Below, one piece after another: positions 12,495-20,143 of a DNA stretch of 26,128 nucleotides. Position 1 is the first letter of the stretch. Every line of letters starts with the position of its first letter. Source of the stretch: a virus; the IMG/VR virus record IMGVR_UViG_3300047548_001480, positions 1 through 26,128 of that record; one strand, 5' to 3'. A model generated the notes under the pieces. It worked only from the letters and a program-made list of their open reading frames with translations, made no database searches and was not told the origin of the DNA. Made by a program: the position numbers and the translations under genes.

Positions 12495-13262
12495 ATGGCA
12501 CACGCCAACACCCCGGGCAGCAACGCCCTCACCTTCCAATCCACCAGCCTGGATGTCGTCATGCGCGACGGCCAGCCGTGGCTAAGGGGCGCGCAGATTG
12601 CGCTAGCCCTGGGCTACCAAAACCCGGCTAATGCGATCAAGGACCTATACAACCGCAACCAGGACGAGTTCACCGACCGCATGACCACCGTGGTCAAGCT
12701 CGACACCGCCGGCGGCGCGCAGGACACGCGCATCTTTAGCCTGCGCGGCGCGCACCTGCTGGCCATGTTCGCCCGCACCGCCAAGGCCGCCGAGTTCCGG
12801 CGCTGGGTGCTCGACGTGCTGGACCACGAAGTCGAGCAACCGGCCGCCTTGAAAGCCACCCCGGCACCGGAGACCCGACTGGCGCTGACCGGCGCCGCCC
12901 AGCTCGGCGCCGAGGTGCAGGCCGAGGCCCTGGCCCAGCTGGCCCACGACGAATGGCTCGAAGGCAGCCGCTGGCTGCTGAGCTTCGTGAACGACGAATA
13001 CAGCCCTGGCGAATACCGCCCCCACGTCAAGCGCGTGGAGTCCGGCACCTTCATCACCACCTGGCGAAGGCTGGTCGACAACATCAGCGACCCCGCCATG
13101 ATGCTGAACGCCGACGAGCTGGGCCTGATGGCCCGCGCCTGCCTGGCCGAGCTGGAGCGCCGCGCCGCCTACGCCCGCCAGCTCGAGATGGCAGCCCACC
13201 GGGCCAAGACGGCGCCCAGCGCCAAGCCCAGCCCGCTGCCGCAACAACCGCGACTGGCCTGA
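12495..13262 (+). CDS. BRO-N domain antirepressor
   Basis: A 255-residue protein beginning MAHANTPGSNALTFQSTSLD. TAGGAG is seven bases before ATG 12495; the ATG at 12489 is too close. Residues about 12-110 form a BRO-N domain: VVMRDGQPWLRGAQIALALGYQNPANAIKDLY, then FSLRGAHLLAMFARTAKAAEFRRWVLDVLD. The C-terminal half (about 125-240) is helical with many Ala and Arg. Proteins of this type in temperate phages bind and inactivate CI-like repressors, opening lytic growth. The leader holds a C4-like complementary pair, which would explain how the gene is kept silent in the lysogen. Confidence 0.8.
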   Translation: MAHANTPGSNALTFQSTSLDVVMRDGQPWLRGAQIALALGYQNPANAIKDLYNRNQDEFTDRMTTVVKLDTAGGAQDTRIFSLRGAHLLAMFARTAKAAEFRRWVLDVLDHEVEQPAALKATPAPETRLALTGAAQLGAEVQAEALAQLAHDEWLEGSRWLLSFVNDEYSPGEYRPHVKRVESGTFITTWRRLVDNISDPAMMLNADELGLMARACLAELERRAAYARQLEMAAHRAKTAPSAKPSPLPQQPRLA

Positions 13263-13306
13263 CCGGACGGAAACCACTTTGCATCTGCTTGGAGTAAATT
13301 CACACC

Positions 13307-13546
13307 ATGGCACCCACCGTTTTCCGCGAAGGCCGCTTCCGCTTTTTCTTCTTCTCCCGCGAGGAGTCGCGCATCCATGTGCATGTCTCGCACCCGGACG
13401 GCGAAGCGAAGTTCTGGCTGACACCCACGGTCCATCTGGCGACCTCGACCGGGCTGGACCCGCGACAGTTGCGCGAGGCGCTGGAGCTCATCGAAACCCA
13501 CCTGACGGAGATCAACCATGCCTGGCACAGTCATTTCGGCGCCTGA
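13307..13546 (+). CDS. DUF4160 protein
   Basis: A 79-residue protein starting MAPTVFREGRFRFFFFSREE. RFRFFFFSREESRIHVHVSHPDGEAKFWL, then an LREALELIETHLTEINHAWH helix, is the DUF4160 signature. DUF4160 genes are very often followed by DUF2442, as here with a 29-base overlap, and the pair has been suggested to be a toxin-antitoxin-like unit. A GGAG lies about 12 bases before the ATG. The 44-base gap after the antirepressor has no clear promoter. Confidence 0.8.
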   Translation: MAPTVFREGRFRFFFFSREESRIHVHVSHPDGEAKFWLTPTVHLATSTGLDPRQLREALELIETHLTEINHAWHSHFGA

Positions 13547-13769
13547 AGTCACAAACATCTCCCGGCACGGCCTCTGGCTGCTGCGCGAGGATGAAGAGTT
13601 GTTCCTGCCGTTCGAGCAGTTCCCCTGGTTCCGTCAGGCCACCGTTGAGCAGATCGCCCATGTCGAGGCGCCCGGGCCGGATCACCTCTACTGGCCCGAG
13701 CTCGACATCGACCTCTCCGTCGAGTCCATCCGACACCCCGAGGCGTTCCCGCTGATCAGCCACGGCTGA
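13518..13769 (+). CDS. DUF2442 protein
   Basis: An 83-residue protein starting MPGTVISAPEVTNISRHGLW. The signature elements are LWLLREDEELFLPFEQFPWFRQATVEQI and the closing HLYWPELDIDLSVESI, which match DUF2442. It overlaps the DUF4160 gene and is followed by two terminators, so the pair ends this transcript segment. Probable small DNA- or protein-binding partner of the DUF4160 protein; role unproven. Confidence 0.8.
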   Translation: MPGTVISAPEVTNISRHGLWLLREDEELFLPFEQFPWFRQATVEQIAHVEAPGPDHLYWPELDIDLSVESIRHPEAFPLISHG

Positions 13770-13795
13770 CGCCAGCGCCCTACAAGCTCTCACAT

Positions 13796-13819
13796 ACCCG
13801 GCCCCGCGCCGGGTTTTTT
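13796..13819 (+). terminator. Rho-independent terminator
   Basis: CCCGGC-CCCGC-GCCGGG followed by six T residues, 27 bases after the DUF2442 stop. Confidence 0.75.
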
Positions 13820-13821
13820 GT

Positions 13822-13849
13822 GCCCGCCCGGCCACCGCGCGGGCTTTTT
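13822..13849 (+). terminator. second tandem terminator
   Basis: GCCCGC (13822-13827) pairs with GCGGGC (13839-13844) and is followed by five T residues. It lies directly behind the first terminator and only 12 bases before the dNMP kinase start, so the following run of genes needs read-through, antitermination or its own promoter. Confidence 0.65.
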
Positions 13850-13861
13850 CACGCCCACCCC

Positions 13862-14479
13862 ATGACAGACATCATTCAGCAACCTGCGCTCATCATCGGC
13901 CTAACCGGCCTGGCCGGCAGCGGCAAGGACACCGTGGCCAACCTCCTGTGCGACAGCTGGGAGGCCAGCGGCAGCAAGTCGGTGATCACCGCGTTTGCCC
14001 AGCCGATCCGCGCCATGTGCCGCGACTTCCTGCTGCATGCCGGCGTGCAGGACCCCGACCGCTACCTGTTCGACCGCCAGCTGAAGGAGACCGTCATCCC
14101 CGAAGTCGGCGTGAGCTACCGCCACCTGGCGCAGACGCTGGGCACCGAGTGGGGTCAGCAGTGCATCGGGCGCGACGTGTGGATCCGGCTGCTGGACCAG
14201 CGCCTGAAGGCTTTCTGCCGCGATTGGAAGATGACGCACTTCGTCATCCCTGACGTGCGATTCAAGGTCGAGGCCGACTGGGTGCGCAGACAGGGTGGCG
14301 TGATCTGGCGCGTCGAGCGGCCAGGCGTGGCGCCGGTGCGCGAGCATGTGAGCGAGCAGGGCACGATCTACGTCAAGTCGGACCGGGTGATCGAGAACAC
14401 CGGCACGCTCGACGAGCTGCACAGCCAGGTCGGCGCCGAGCTGGCCCGGCTCCACTACGATCGGGGGCTGCTGGCATGA
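13862..14479 (+). CDS. deoxynucleoside monophosphate kinase
   Basis: A 205-residue protein with a P-loop near the N-terminus (IIGLTGLAGSGKDTVANLL, Lys in GSGKDT), LID-type Arg residues in the middle and an IPDVRFKVEADWVRR segment typical of the phage dNMP kinase family (T4 gp1-like). It phosphorylates dNMPs to dNDPs to supply phage DNA synthesis. The in-frame extension upstream to 13820 runs through terminator DNA, so ATG 13862 is chosen although its ribosome-binding site is weak. The next gene overlaps by ATGA. Confidence 0.8.
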   Translation: MTDIIQQPALIIGLTGLAGSGKDTVANLLCDSWEASGSKSVITAFAQPIRAMCRDFLLHAGVQDPDRYLFDRQLKETVIPEVGVSYRHLAQTLGTEWGQQCIGRDVWIRLLDQRLKAFCRDWKMTHFVIPDVRFKVEADWVRRQGGVIWRVERPGVAPVREHVSEQGTIYVKSDRVIENTGTLDELHSQVGAELARLHYDRGLLA

Positions 14480-14985
14480 GTGAACAGCATGACACCACCC
14501 TGCGCGGCAGGCTGCACCGCCTGGTGCACGACAAGCCGGGCAGGGGCATGAGCCTGGACTTCATCTGCGGCGAGATGCCGGGCTTCAGCCGGCAGCAGGT
14601 GCGTGACTCGCTCAAGCACCTGGTCAAGACGGGCCAGCTGATCCGCCACGGCACGATCCGCTACCCGCTCTACCAGAGCCTGGCGCCCAACGGGTCGCTG
14701 GGCGTGAGCCTGCAGATCCAGACGGCGGCCTCGTTGCCGGCGCCGCCGGCCGGCAAGGCGCCGGCCAGGGTGGCCGAGGTGATCTGGCCGGACGGGCTCA
14801 AGGTGCAGTGCGGCGTCACGCCGGCACGGCTGCGCGGCCAGTGGCAGGGCGTCGACTGGAGCCATTCGGTGGCGCGGCCGGGTTGCCAGGACTTCCTGCA
14901 GATTCCGTCGCGCCGGGGTGACAAGTGGGTGGCGCATCGGCCGGCAGCCGGCATGCGCAGTCGCGCTCGAAATGGGATGCCATGA
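14476..14985 (+). CDS. winged-helix-type phage protein
   Basis: A 169-residue protein, MSEQHDTTLRGRLHRLVHDK at the start. Residues about 10-65 resemble a winged helix: SLDFICGEMPGFSRQQVRDSLKHLVKTGQLIRHGTIRYPLY. A Pro/Ala linker (about 85-98) leads to a second part with VIWPDGLKVQCGVTPARLRGQWQ and a basic tail. Probable DNA-binding regulator or replication accessory. It overlaps the neighbours at both ends; the next gene's ATGATG lies at its stop. Confidence 0.6.
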   Translation: MSEQHDTTLRGRLHRLVHDKPGRGMSLDFICGEMPGFSRQQVRDSLKHLVKTGQLIRHGTIRYPLYQSLAPNGSLGVSLQIQTAASLPAPPAGKAPARVAEVIWPDGLKVQCGVTPARLRGQWQGVDWSHSVARPGCQDFLQIPSRRGDKWVAHRPAAGMRSRARNGMP

Positions 14986-15743
14986 TGTCGAGGCTTGAGA
15001 CCATGCCCCTGACGCGCCAGAACGTGCTGTCGGCGATCAGCACGGCGCCGGTGCGACTATTGGACCTGTCGCCGAGCCGTCACTGGAAAAACGCGCGCCG
15101 CGTCGAAGCCCGCCAGCAGCTGAAGGCGCTGGCCGATGAAGGGTTGATCCGCATGATCTACCTGTGCGGCCAGCAGCGCTATGTCATGGCCGACTGGCAG
15201 CCGACGGCCGACGACATCCGGCTGCACCTGGACGGCTACATCAAGCCGGTCGACGGCTGCATGGAGTGGACTGGCGGGGTATCTGAAACCGGGGCACCGA
15301 CCTTCAAGATGCCGGGTGACACCAAGCGTCAGGTGCATGTGCGGCGCTGGTTGTACCAGCAGCTGCATGGCGAGCAAGCGCTGTCGGCCAGCATCCAGCT
15401 GCTGCCGACGTGCGGAAATGATCGATGCGTCGAATTGAGTCACCTGCGCAAGCGCAAGCAGAACCAGTGGCAGCGCGGCAAGGTGCTGACGCTGGTCCAG
15501 CGTTCCGCAATCGCACGTGGGACGCGCCGGGGGCGTGGCAATTTTGCCTGGGATGACATCGTCGCGATTCGCGCCAGCGATGAGACGAATGCCGAGCTGG
15601 GCGCCTGGTACGGCTGCAGCGCAGCCCTGATCGGCCAGATCAAGCGTCACGAGATCTGGCGCGAATACGTCGCAGGACCGTTCACGGGCTTGCTGCAGGC
15701 GGCTGCGAATGACAAGCCAGCATCGAGTAGGAGGACGGGATGA
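14982..15743 (+). CDS. composite HTH - degenerate HNH nuclease-like protein
   Basis: A 253-residue protein (ATG 14982 or 14985). Residues about 10-65 look like another winged helix (KALADEGLIRMIYLCGQQRYVM). About 70-160 follow the HNH_3-type phage endonuclease layout: DGCMEWTGGVSETGAPTF, VHVRRWLYQQLHG, then LLPTCGNDRCVELSHL with the two Cys and the final His. The usual first catalytic His before the Cys is replaced (LPTC), so activity is doubtful. The C-terminal part (about 195-235, NAELGAWYGCSAALIGQIKRHEIW) is a further HTH of the type found in HNH homing proteins. It could be a DNA-binding protein derived from a homing nuclease. Confidence 0.6.
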   Translation: MMSRLETMPLTRQNVLSAISTAPVRLLDLSPSRHWKNARRVEARQQLKALADEGLIRMIYLCGQQRYVMADWQPTADDIRLHLDGYIKPVDGCMEWTGGVSETGAPTFKMPGDTKRQVHVRRWLYQQLHGEQALSASIQLLPTCGNDRCVELSHLRKRKQNQWQRGKVLTLVQRSAIARGTRRGRGNFAWDDIVAIRASDETNAELGAWYGCSAALIGQIKRHEIWREYVAGPFTGLLQAAANDKPASSRRTG

Positions 15744-16195
15744 ACCTGCAGGCTTTTCTGAACCGGGGCGTGCGCCTGACCGGTGGCACGGAGCTGGAAC
15801 AACGAACGGAAGAACAGCGCAAGAAGTGGCTCGACGCCCTGCTGGTGGACGAAACGCGCGCCTGGCTGAACCTGGGCCAGTCCGACCGGTCGGCCCTGGT
15901 CGGATTCCAGACCCTGCTGACGCTGGCCGTGATGGCTCATCTGCATGACCAGCAGAAAGCGCACGCCCAGCCGGCCGTGCGCGTGATCCGCGGTGGCCTG
16001 AGCGCAATCGAGGATTGCGTGGCCGAGCAGTCGGTCATTACGCCGCAGCATGCGCGATCGCTGCAGATTGCAGCGGCGGCTGCGCGGGAAATGCTGCAGC
16101 AGGCCAGCCAGCGCGGCATTCAGGCGGCAGCCGAAAAGCTGCCCAGATTGGTACATCAAGCCAGGAAGGACGAAAGCCATGCAATGTTGCGATGA
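15740..16195 (+). CDS. 151-residue hypothetical protein
   Basis: Starts MNLQAFLNRGVRLTGGTELE with GGAGGAC five to six bases upstream and an ATGA overlap. Mostly alpha-helical, with an Ala/Gln-rich C-terminal half (SLQIAAAAAREMLQQASQRG) that may form a coiled coil. No domain recognised. The following gene starts inside its last 17 bases. Confidence 0.6.
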   Translation: MNLQAFLNRGVRLTGGTELEQRTEEQRKKWLDALLVDETRAWLNLGQSDRSALVGFQTLLTLAVMAHLHDQQKAHAQPAVRVIRGGLSAIEDCVAEQSVITPQHARSLQIAAAAAREMLQQASQRGIQAAAEKLPRLVHQARKDESHAMLR

Positions 16196-16418
16196 ATGGG
16201 GCGACTGCCGCCAGGGACGTGACTGCCCGGTGCGCCGCCAGGCCGCCTACCCCAAGACCCTGCCGCCTGAGTTGCCGCTGTGGCCGCAGTCGGCCTCGAG
16301 GCCAGACTGGCGGGATCGGCTGGCCAACGTGGCGGCCGTGGCCGGCTATGCCGCCGTGATCATGCTGGCCGCCGGGGCTGCAGTGCTGATGGCCGCGACA
16401 GCGTGGAGGCTGGCATGA
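16179..16418 (+). CDS. small single-pass membrane protein with Cys-rich N-terminus
   Basis: A 79-residue protein starting MQCCDEWGDCRQGRDCPVRR with GGAAGGA upstream. Four Cys in the first 16 residues could bind metal. One hydrophobic helix at about 53-75 (AVAGYAAVIMLAAGAAVLMAA) predicts an inner-membrane segment. ATGA overlap with the next gene. The short length and membrane helix are typical of early-region phage accessory genes; role unknown. Confidence 0.6.
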   Translation: MQCCDEWGDCRQGRDCPVRRQAAYPKTLPPELPLWPQSASRPDWRDRLANVAAVAGYAAVIMLAAGAAVLMAATAWRLA

Positions 16419-16759
16419 GCGCATTGACCTGTGCTGCCAACGACGAGGACAGCGACACCATCGACCAGCTGCGCGCCGAAAACGCCCGGCTGCGCCAGGC
16501 GCTGCTGGCCCTGCACGACACGATGGAGATGACGGCCAGGGCAGGTGCTGCGCACGCCCGTGCCGCCGCAGAGATGGCTCGAGTCCTGAGGCCGGCACGC
16601 ATCCGTCTGGCCGAAAGCCTGCGCTCCATGGTCGAGGTTGAAACCAGCCCCGACAGCGGGCTGGTCGATGACCTCGAGGCGCTGCTGCTGATCGAGTCCG
16701 AGCAGGATCTGCTGGACCAGATTGACGAAGCGCTGGGGCGATCGGGAGAGGCGATATGA
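16415..16759 (+). CDS. 114-residue coiled-coil-type hypothetical protein
   Basis: Starts MSALTCAANDEDSDTIDQLR. Residues about 14-40 form a leucine-zipper-like coil (IDQLRAENARLRQALLALHDTME). The rest is acidic and helical (DDLEALLLIESEQDLLDQIDEALG). Overlaps both neighbours by four bases. No family recognised. Confidence 0.6.
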   Translation: MSALTCAANDEDSDTIDQLRAENARLRQALLALHDTMEMTARAGAAHARAAAEMARVLRPARIRLAESLRSMVEVETSPDSGLVDDLEALLLIESEQDLLDQIDEALGRSGEAI

Positions 16760-16992
16760 GCAATCAACCCGAAGCCCTGCGCCTGGCCGACGCGATCCAC
16801 TGCGGCGATGACCATTGCGAATGCTCGAGCAATCTGGCCGCAGCCGAGCTGCGCCGACTGTACGAGCAGGGCGTACAGATGAAGGCCGTGCTGATGAAGC
16901 ACATCGCGCTCTACCGAGTGGACGATGACGCCTACGACCCGCGCGCTGAAGCCCAGCGCATCTACGGACTGGAGATGGGGGTGCACGCATGA
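16756..16992 (+). CDS. 78-residue hypothetical protein
   Basis: Starts MSNQPEALRLADAIHCGDDH. It carries HCGDDHCECSSNLAAAELRRLYEQ, a pattern resembling small phage proteins of the LADAL...AAELRRLH type, often found in early regions. Function unknown. ATGA overlaps at both ends. Confidence 0.6.
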   Translation: MSNQPEALRLADAIHCGDDHCECSSNLAAAELRRLYEQGVQMKAVLMKHIALYRVDDDAYDPRAEAQRIYGLEMGVHA

Positions 16993-17069
16993 GCACGCTG
17001 AGACAGGCCGCCCAGCAGGCGCTGGCGGCAATCATCGAGCTGGAGTATTCCAGCAACGGCAGTGGGTAA
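16989..17069 (+). CDS. 26-residue ORF, probably the remnant of a longer gene
   Basis: Starts MSTLRQAAQQALAAIIELEY by ATGA overlap and stops after SSNGSG. The opening resembles longer phage proteins that begin LREAAQQALEAL, so this may be a gene cut by deletion, or a short coupling ORF that leads into the next start. Confidence 0.35.
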   Translation: MSTLRQAAQQALAAIIELEYSSNGSG

Positions 17070-17073
17070 CAGG

Positions 17074-17358
17074 ATGGCGCGAGAAGCCAAGCAAGCCCTG
17101 CGCCAAGCCCTGGAGGCCGAGCAAAAGCCGCTGTCCGCGCAGCACATCCAGGAGCTGGCCGACGAAGGCGTCTTCCACGGCAACATCTTCGAGATCGTGC
17201 GCCGGATCGAGGAGGAGCATGGGACTTTCAAGACCAGGCCGCTGACGGATGAGCAGATTGACGTTTTGGCGCTGGATGCAGACGGGCTACCGAATAGCCA
17301 TCTTGAGTTCGCCCGCGCCATCGAGCGCGCTCACGGCATCACAGGAGAAGCGAAATGA
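17074..17358 (+). CDS. 94-residue hypothetical protein
   Basis: ATG 17074 (MAREAKQALRQALEAEQKPL) is chosen; an in-frame GTG at 17062 is possible. Helical N-terminus, then LADEGVFHGNIFEIVRRIEEEHG and LTDEQIDVLALDADGLPNSHLEFARAIERAHGI, the latter resembling a small phage protein motif with a C-terminal FARAIER helix. Overlaps the next gene by ATGA. Function unknown. Confidence 0.6.
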   Translation: MAREAKQALRQALEAEQKPLSAQHIQELADEGVFHGNIFEIVRRIEEEHGTFKTRPLTDEQIDVLALDADGLPNSHLEFARAIERAHGITGEAK

Positions 17359-17651
17359 GCAACACACAACACACGCCGGGGCCGTGGCGATATGACTATG
17401 AGCTTGACTACTGCGGGGAAATAATTGCCTCAAATGGCACTTCAATTTGCAGTTTTACAGACGAGCCATCCACCAATGACGCCCGCTTAATCGCCGCCGC
17501 GCCTGATCTGCTGGCGGTGCTGCAAGAGCTTGAAGAATCGGTTGACTACTGGAGCGAGTACGACGTGCCGCTGGGCATCGTGGATCGCATCCGAGCGGCC
17601 ATTGCCAAGGCCACCGGGGAGGCTGGGCTGCTTGACCACCGAGACGACTGA
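17355..17651 (+). CDS. conserved phage early protein (HTPGPW type)
   Basis: A 98-residue protein starting MSNTQHTPGPWRYDYELDYC. The combination HTPGPW near the start and NDARLIAAAPDLLAVLQELEES in the middle marks a small protein widespread in phages, of unknown function. Its 5' half is noticeably A+T-richer than the neighbours, which may point to separate acquisition. Confidence 0.75.
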   Translation: MSNTQHTPGPWRYDYELDYCGEIIASNGTSICSFTDEPSTNDARLIAAAPDLLAVLQELEESVDYWSEYDVPLGIVDRIRAAIAKATGEAGLLDHRDD

Positions 17652-17657
17652 AGCAGC

Positions 17658-17885
17658 GTGCCGGGCGAATACATCGAAGCCATTGAGTTTGCCTTTGGCC
17701 TGGCGGTAGCAGCCGAGCGCAAAGCCTGCGCCGAGCACTACCTCGGCATCATGCGCGAGGCCATCAAGGAGGAGCGCGAGGCGTGCGCCATCCTGCTGGA
17801 GAACTACGCCGTCCAGTACGACGCGCCCGTCTGGGCCATCAAGATCGCCGAGGCCATCCGAGCAAGGGGTCGGACATGCCAGTGA
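17658..17885 (+). CDS. 75-residue hypothetical protein, GTG start
   Basis: The frame opens at GTG 17658 (MPGEYIEAIEFAFGLAVAAE). Two helices with repeated ERKACAEHYL / EEREACAILLENYA patterns are similar to small Cys-containing phage proteins of the EREACA type. It overlaps the next gene by ten bases. No known function. Confidence 0.6.
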   Translation: MPGEYIEAIEFAFGLAVAAERKACAEHYLGIMREAIKEEREACAILLENYAVQYDAPVWAIKIAEAIRARGRTCQ

Positions 17886-18127
17886 TTGATCACCCGGTCC
17901 ACGCCCACGGCGTGCGCGACGCCGAGCAGCGCTACGGCTGCCACAACAGGCCAGCGTTCAAGGAAATCGTGGCAATCAACAGTTGGTCCTACTGGCCCTT
18001 CCGCATGTCCCGCGAGTGCCGCTACGACCGCAGCCTTTCCGACAGCGCCTGTGCCGGCTGCTGCCACGCCGGCAGCGGAGAGCGCTATGTCGCCGAGCAA
18101 GAGCAACGAATGAAGGAGCCATCATGA
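17876..18127 (+). CDS. 83-residue Cys-rich hypothetical protein
   Basis: Starts MPVIDHPVHAHGVRDAEQRY with AAGGGG upstream. Contains several aromatic residues and Cys residues (YGCHNR, SRECRYDRSLSDSACAGCCHAG) that could bind a metal. Similar short proteins with a C-terminal CxGC segment occur in early phage regions. Coupled by ATGA to the next gene. Confidence 0.6.
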   Translation: MPVIDHPVHAHGVRDAEQRYGCHNRPAFKEIVAINSWSYWPFRMSRECRYDRSLSDSACAGCCHAGSGERYVAEQEQRMKEPS

Positions 18128-18372
18128 TCGGAACCCAACCCACAGGCGCCATCGAGGGCGTCGTGATCACCGCCGTGGCCCATGAAGGCCTGACCGTGCT
18201 GGCCAACGGCAAGCCGGCCCGCCTAGCCATCATCGACGAGGACGGCAACGTGCTGGCCGCTGGCGTCGACGTGGCGCGCGAGGCCGAAGCGGTCGCGCTG
18301 AACTGCTACCGCAACTTCCTGAAGGGCAACGGCCATCTGCGCGTCTACAAAGGCGTGCCGCCCACTCACTGA
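18124..18372 (+). CDS. 82-residue hypothetical protein, last of the rightward run
   Basis: Starts MIGTQPTGAIEGVVITAVAH, overlapping the preceding stop. A beta-rich first half (AIEGVVITAVAHEGLTVLANGKPARLAIIDEDGN) is followed by a helix (REAEAVALNCYRNFL). Its stop is 16 bases before a strong terminator, closing the transcript. Function unknown. Confidence 0.6.
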   Translation: MIGTQPTGAIEGVVITAVAHEGLTVLANGKPARLAIIDEDGNVLAAGVDVAREAEAVALNCYRNFLKGNGHLRVYKGVPPTH

Positions 18373-18388
18373 CCTACCGTGAAGCAAC

Positions 18389-18416
18389 AACCCGCCCTTT
18401 TGGGCGGGTTTTTTTT
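18389..18416 (+). terminator. strong Rho-independent terminator
   Basis: AACCCGCCC-TTTT-GGGCGGGTT followed by a run of T residues: seven G-C pairs plus two A-T pairs. Ends the rightward early transcript before the recombinase gene. Confidence 0.85.
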
Positions 18417-18439
18417 CGTCCGTTTGCGCTGTATACGTT

Positions 18440-18491
18440 GACTATCTTACGGGCACCCGAGCGATACCATACCTATACGCGGGATATAGTC
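18440..18491. promoter_or_regulatory. recombinase promoter and candidate attP region
   Basis: TTGACT (18438-18443) could be a -35 box, with GATACC about 19 bases on as a weak -10. GACTAT (18440-18445) and ATAGTC (18486-18491) are inverted and 40 bases apart, spanning about 52 bp, the size of a serine-integrase attP site, directly upstream of the gene. A+T content is raised. Neither role is proven. Confidence 0.3.
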
Positions 18492-18522
18492 TGTCTTTTC
18501 AGTCGTAGTCATGGGGTGAATT

Positions 18523-20130
18523 GTGACAGGTCGGGTCTATTCCTACATGCGGTTCAGCGATCCGCGCCAGGCCAGCGGGCACAGCAGCGAGCGGCAGATG
18601 ACCTATGCGCGGCGCTGGGCGCAGGAGCACGGACTGGCGCTAGACGAGTCGCTGACGCTGCGCGACGAGGGCTTGTCAGCCTACCATCAGCACCACATCA
18701 AGTCGGGCGCGCTGGGCGTCTTTCTGGCGGCGGTCGAGCAGGGCAAGATCGCGCCAGGGTCGGTCCTGGTCGTCGAGGGCCTGGACCGGCTGTCGCGCGC
18801 CGAGCCGATCCAGGCGCAGGCCCAGCTCGCGCAGATCATCAATGCCGGCATCAGCGTCGTGACCGCCAGCGACGGAAAGGTCTACAGCCGCGAGCGCCTA
18901 AAGTCAAACCCGATGGACTTGGTCTACAGCCTGCTGGTGATGATCCGAGCCCATGAGGAATCCGACACAAAGTCTAAGCGCGTGCTGGCCAGCATCCGGC
19001 GCCAGTGCCAGGGCTGGCTGGCCGGCACCTACCGCGGGTTGATCCGCAACGGCAAGGATCCGGTCTGGGTGCGTCGCATGGATGACGCCTGGGAGCTGAT
19101 CCCCGAGCGGGTCGAGGCCGTGCATGAGGGCCTGCGGCTCTACCGGATCGGCTACGGCGCCAAGCGGATCATTGAGTCGCTACAGGAGAAGGGCTTGTCG
19201 CTGACCGGGCGCGGCCCGCAGGCGCTGCAGATCTACCGGCTGATCCGGCAGCGCGCGCTGCTGGGGGAGAAGGAGATCGAGGTCGATGGCGAATCGTTCA
19301 GGCTGCCCGGCTACTACCCTGCCCTGCTGACGCCCGCCGAGTGGGAAGACCTGCAGGTGTTGGCCAGCGGGCGCGGGCGGCGCAAGGCGTCAGGCCCGGT
19401 GCCGCACATCCTGACCGGCATGGGAATCACGGTCTGCGGCTACTGCGGCCGGGCCATGGTGGGCCAGAACATCGGCACCCGGCGCCGCGACGAGGCTGGA
19501 CGCATCCACGACGGCAACCGGCGCCTGCACTGCACCAGTTACGCGCACGGCGGCTGCACGGTGTCGGGCTCGACATCGGTGGCGCCTTTCGAGCGCGCGC
19601 TGCTGCACTACTGCAGCGACCTGGTCAACCTGCAGGCGCTCTATGGCCAGGACCGAGGCGCCGCACCACGCGCCATGCTGGCCAAAGCCCGTCAGCAGCT
19701 GCAGGAGGTCGAGGCCAAGCTGCGGCGCCTGACCGACGCCATGCTGGCAGCCGAGGATGATGGCGTGCCGATGGTATTTGCCCGCAAGGCGCGCGAGCTC
19801 GAGACAGAGCAGCAGCAGCTGATCGAGACCATAGAGGCCGCCGAGCGCGAGCTGGCCGCCACGGTGCGCGCGGATCTGACGGGCGTCGACCAGAAGTGGC
19901 GCGAGCTGGCCGAGCTCGTCGAGGCGCAGGACGTCGAGGCACGCCTGCAGGCCCGCCAGCTGGTGGCCGACACCTTCGAGCGCATCGTGATCTATCACAG
20001 AGGCATCCGGCCACCAGCCGATGATCACAAGGGGCCGATGGACATGATGCTGGTGGCCAAGGGCGGCAACGGCCGCGTCTTGCGCCTGAGCCGTGCGGGC
20101 GACCTGGTCGATGCCGAGGATGTGGAGTGA
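18523..20130 (+). CDS. large serine recombinase (phage integrase)
   Basis: A 535-residue protein starting at GTG 18523 with GGGGTGA just upstream. The N-terminal resolvase domain (about 5-150) has YMRFSDPRQ with catalytic Ser12 and EGLDRLSRAEP with its conserved Arg. A recombinase domain follows (about 170-290), then a zinc ribbon (CGYCGRAM ... HCTSYAHGGC, about 305-350) and a long coiled coil (about 385-450, AKARQQLQEVEAKLRRLTDAML, LETEQQQLIETIEAAERELAA). This is the order of large serine integrases such as phiC31 and Bxb1. It would integrate and, with a directionality factor, excise the phage. Phage genes flank it on both sides. Confidence 0.9.
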   Translation: MTGRVYSYMRFSDPRQASGHSSERQMTYARRWAQEHGLALDESLTLRDEGLSAYHQHHIKSGALGVFLAAVEQGKIAPGSVLVVEGLDRLSRAEPIQAQAQLAQIINAGISVVTASDGKVYSRERLKSNPMDLVYSLLVMIRAHEESDTKSKRVLASIRRQCQGWLAGTYRGLIRNGKDPVWVRRMDDAWELIPERVEAVHEGLRLYRIGYGAKRIIESLQEKGLSLTGRGPQALQIYRLIRQRALLGEKEIEVDGESFRLPGYYPALLTPAEWEDLQVLASGRGRRKASGPVPHILTGMGITVCGYCGRAMVGQNIGTRRRDEAGRIHDGNRRLHCTSYAHGGCTVSGSTSVAPFERALLHYCSDLVNLQALYGQDRGAAPRAMLAKARQQLQEVEAKLRRLTDAMLAAEDDGVPMVFARKARELETEQQQLIETIEAAERELAATVRADLTGVDQKWRELAELVEAQDVEARLQARQLVADTFERIVIYHRGIRPPADDHKGPMDMMLVAKGGNGRVLRLSRAGDLVDAEDVE

Positions 20131-20143
20131 AGACCGTCACGCC

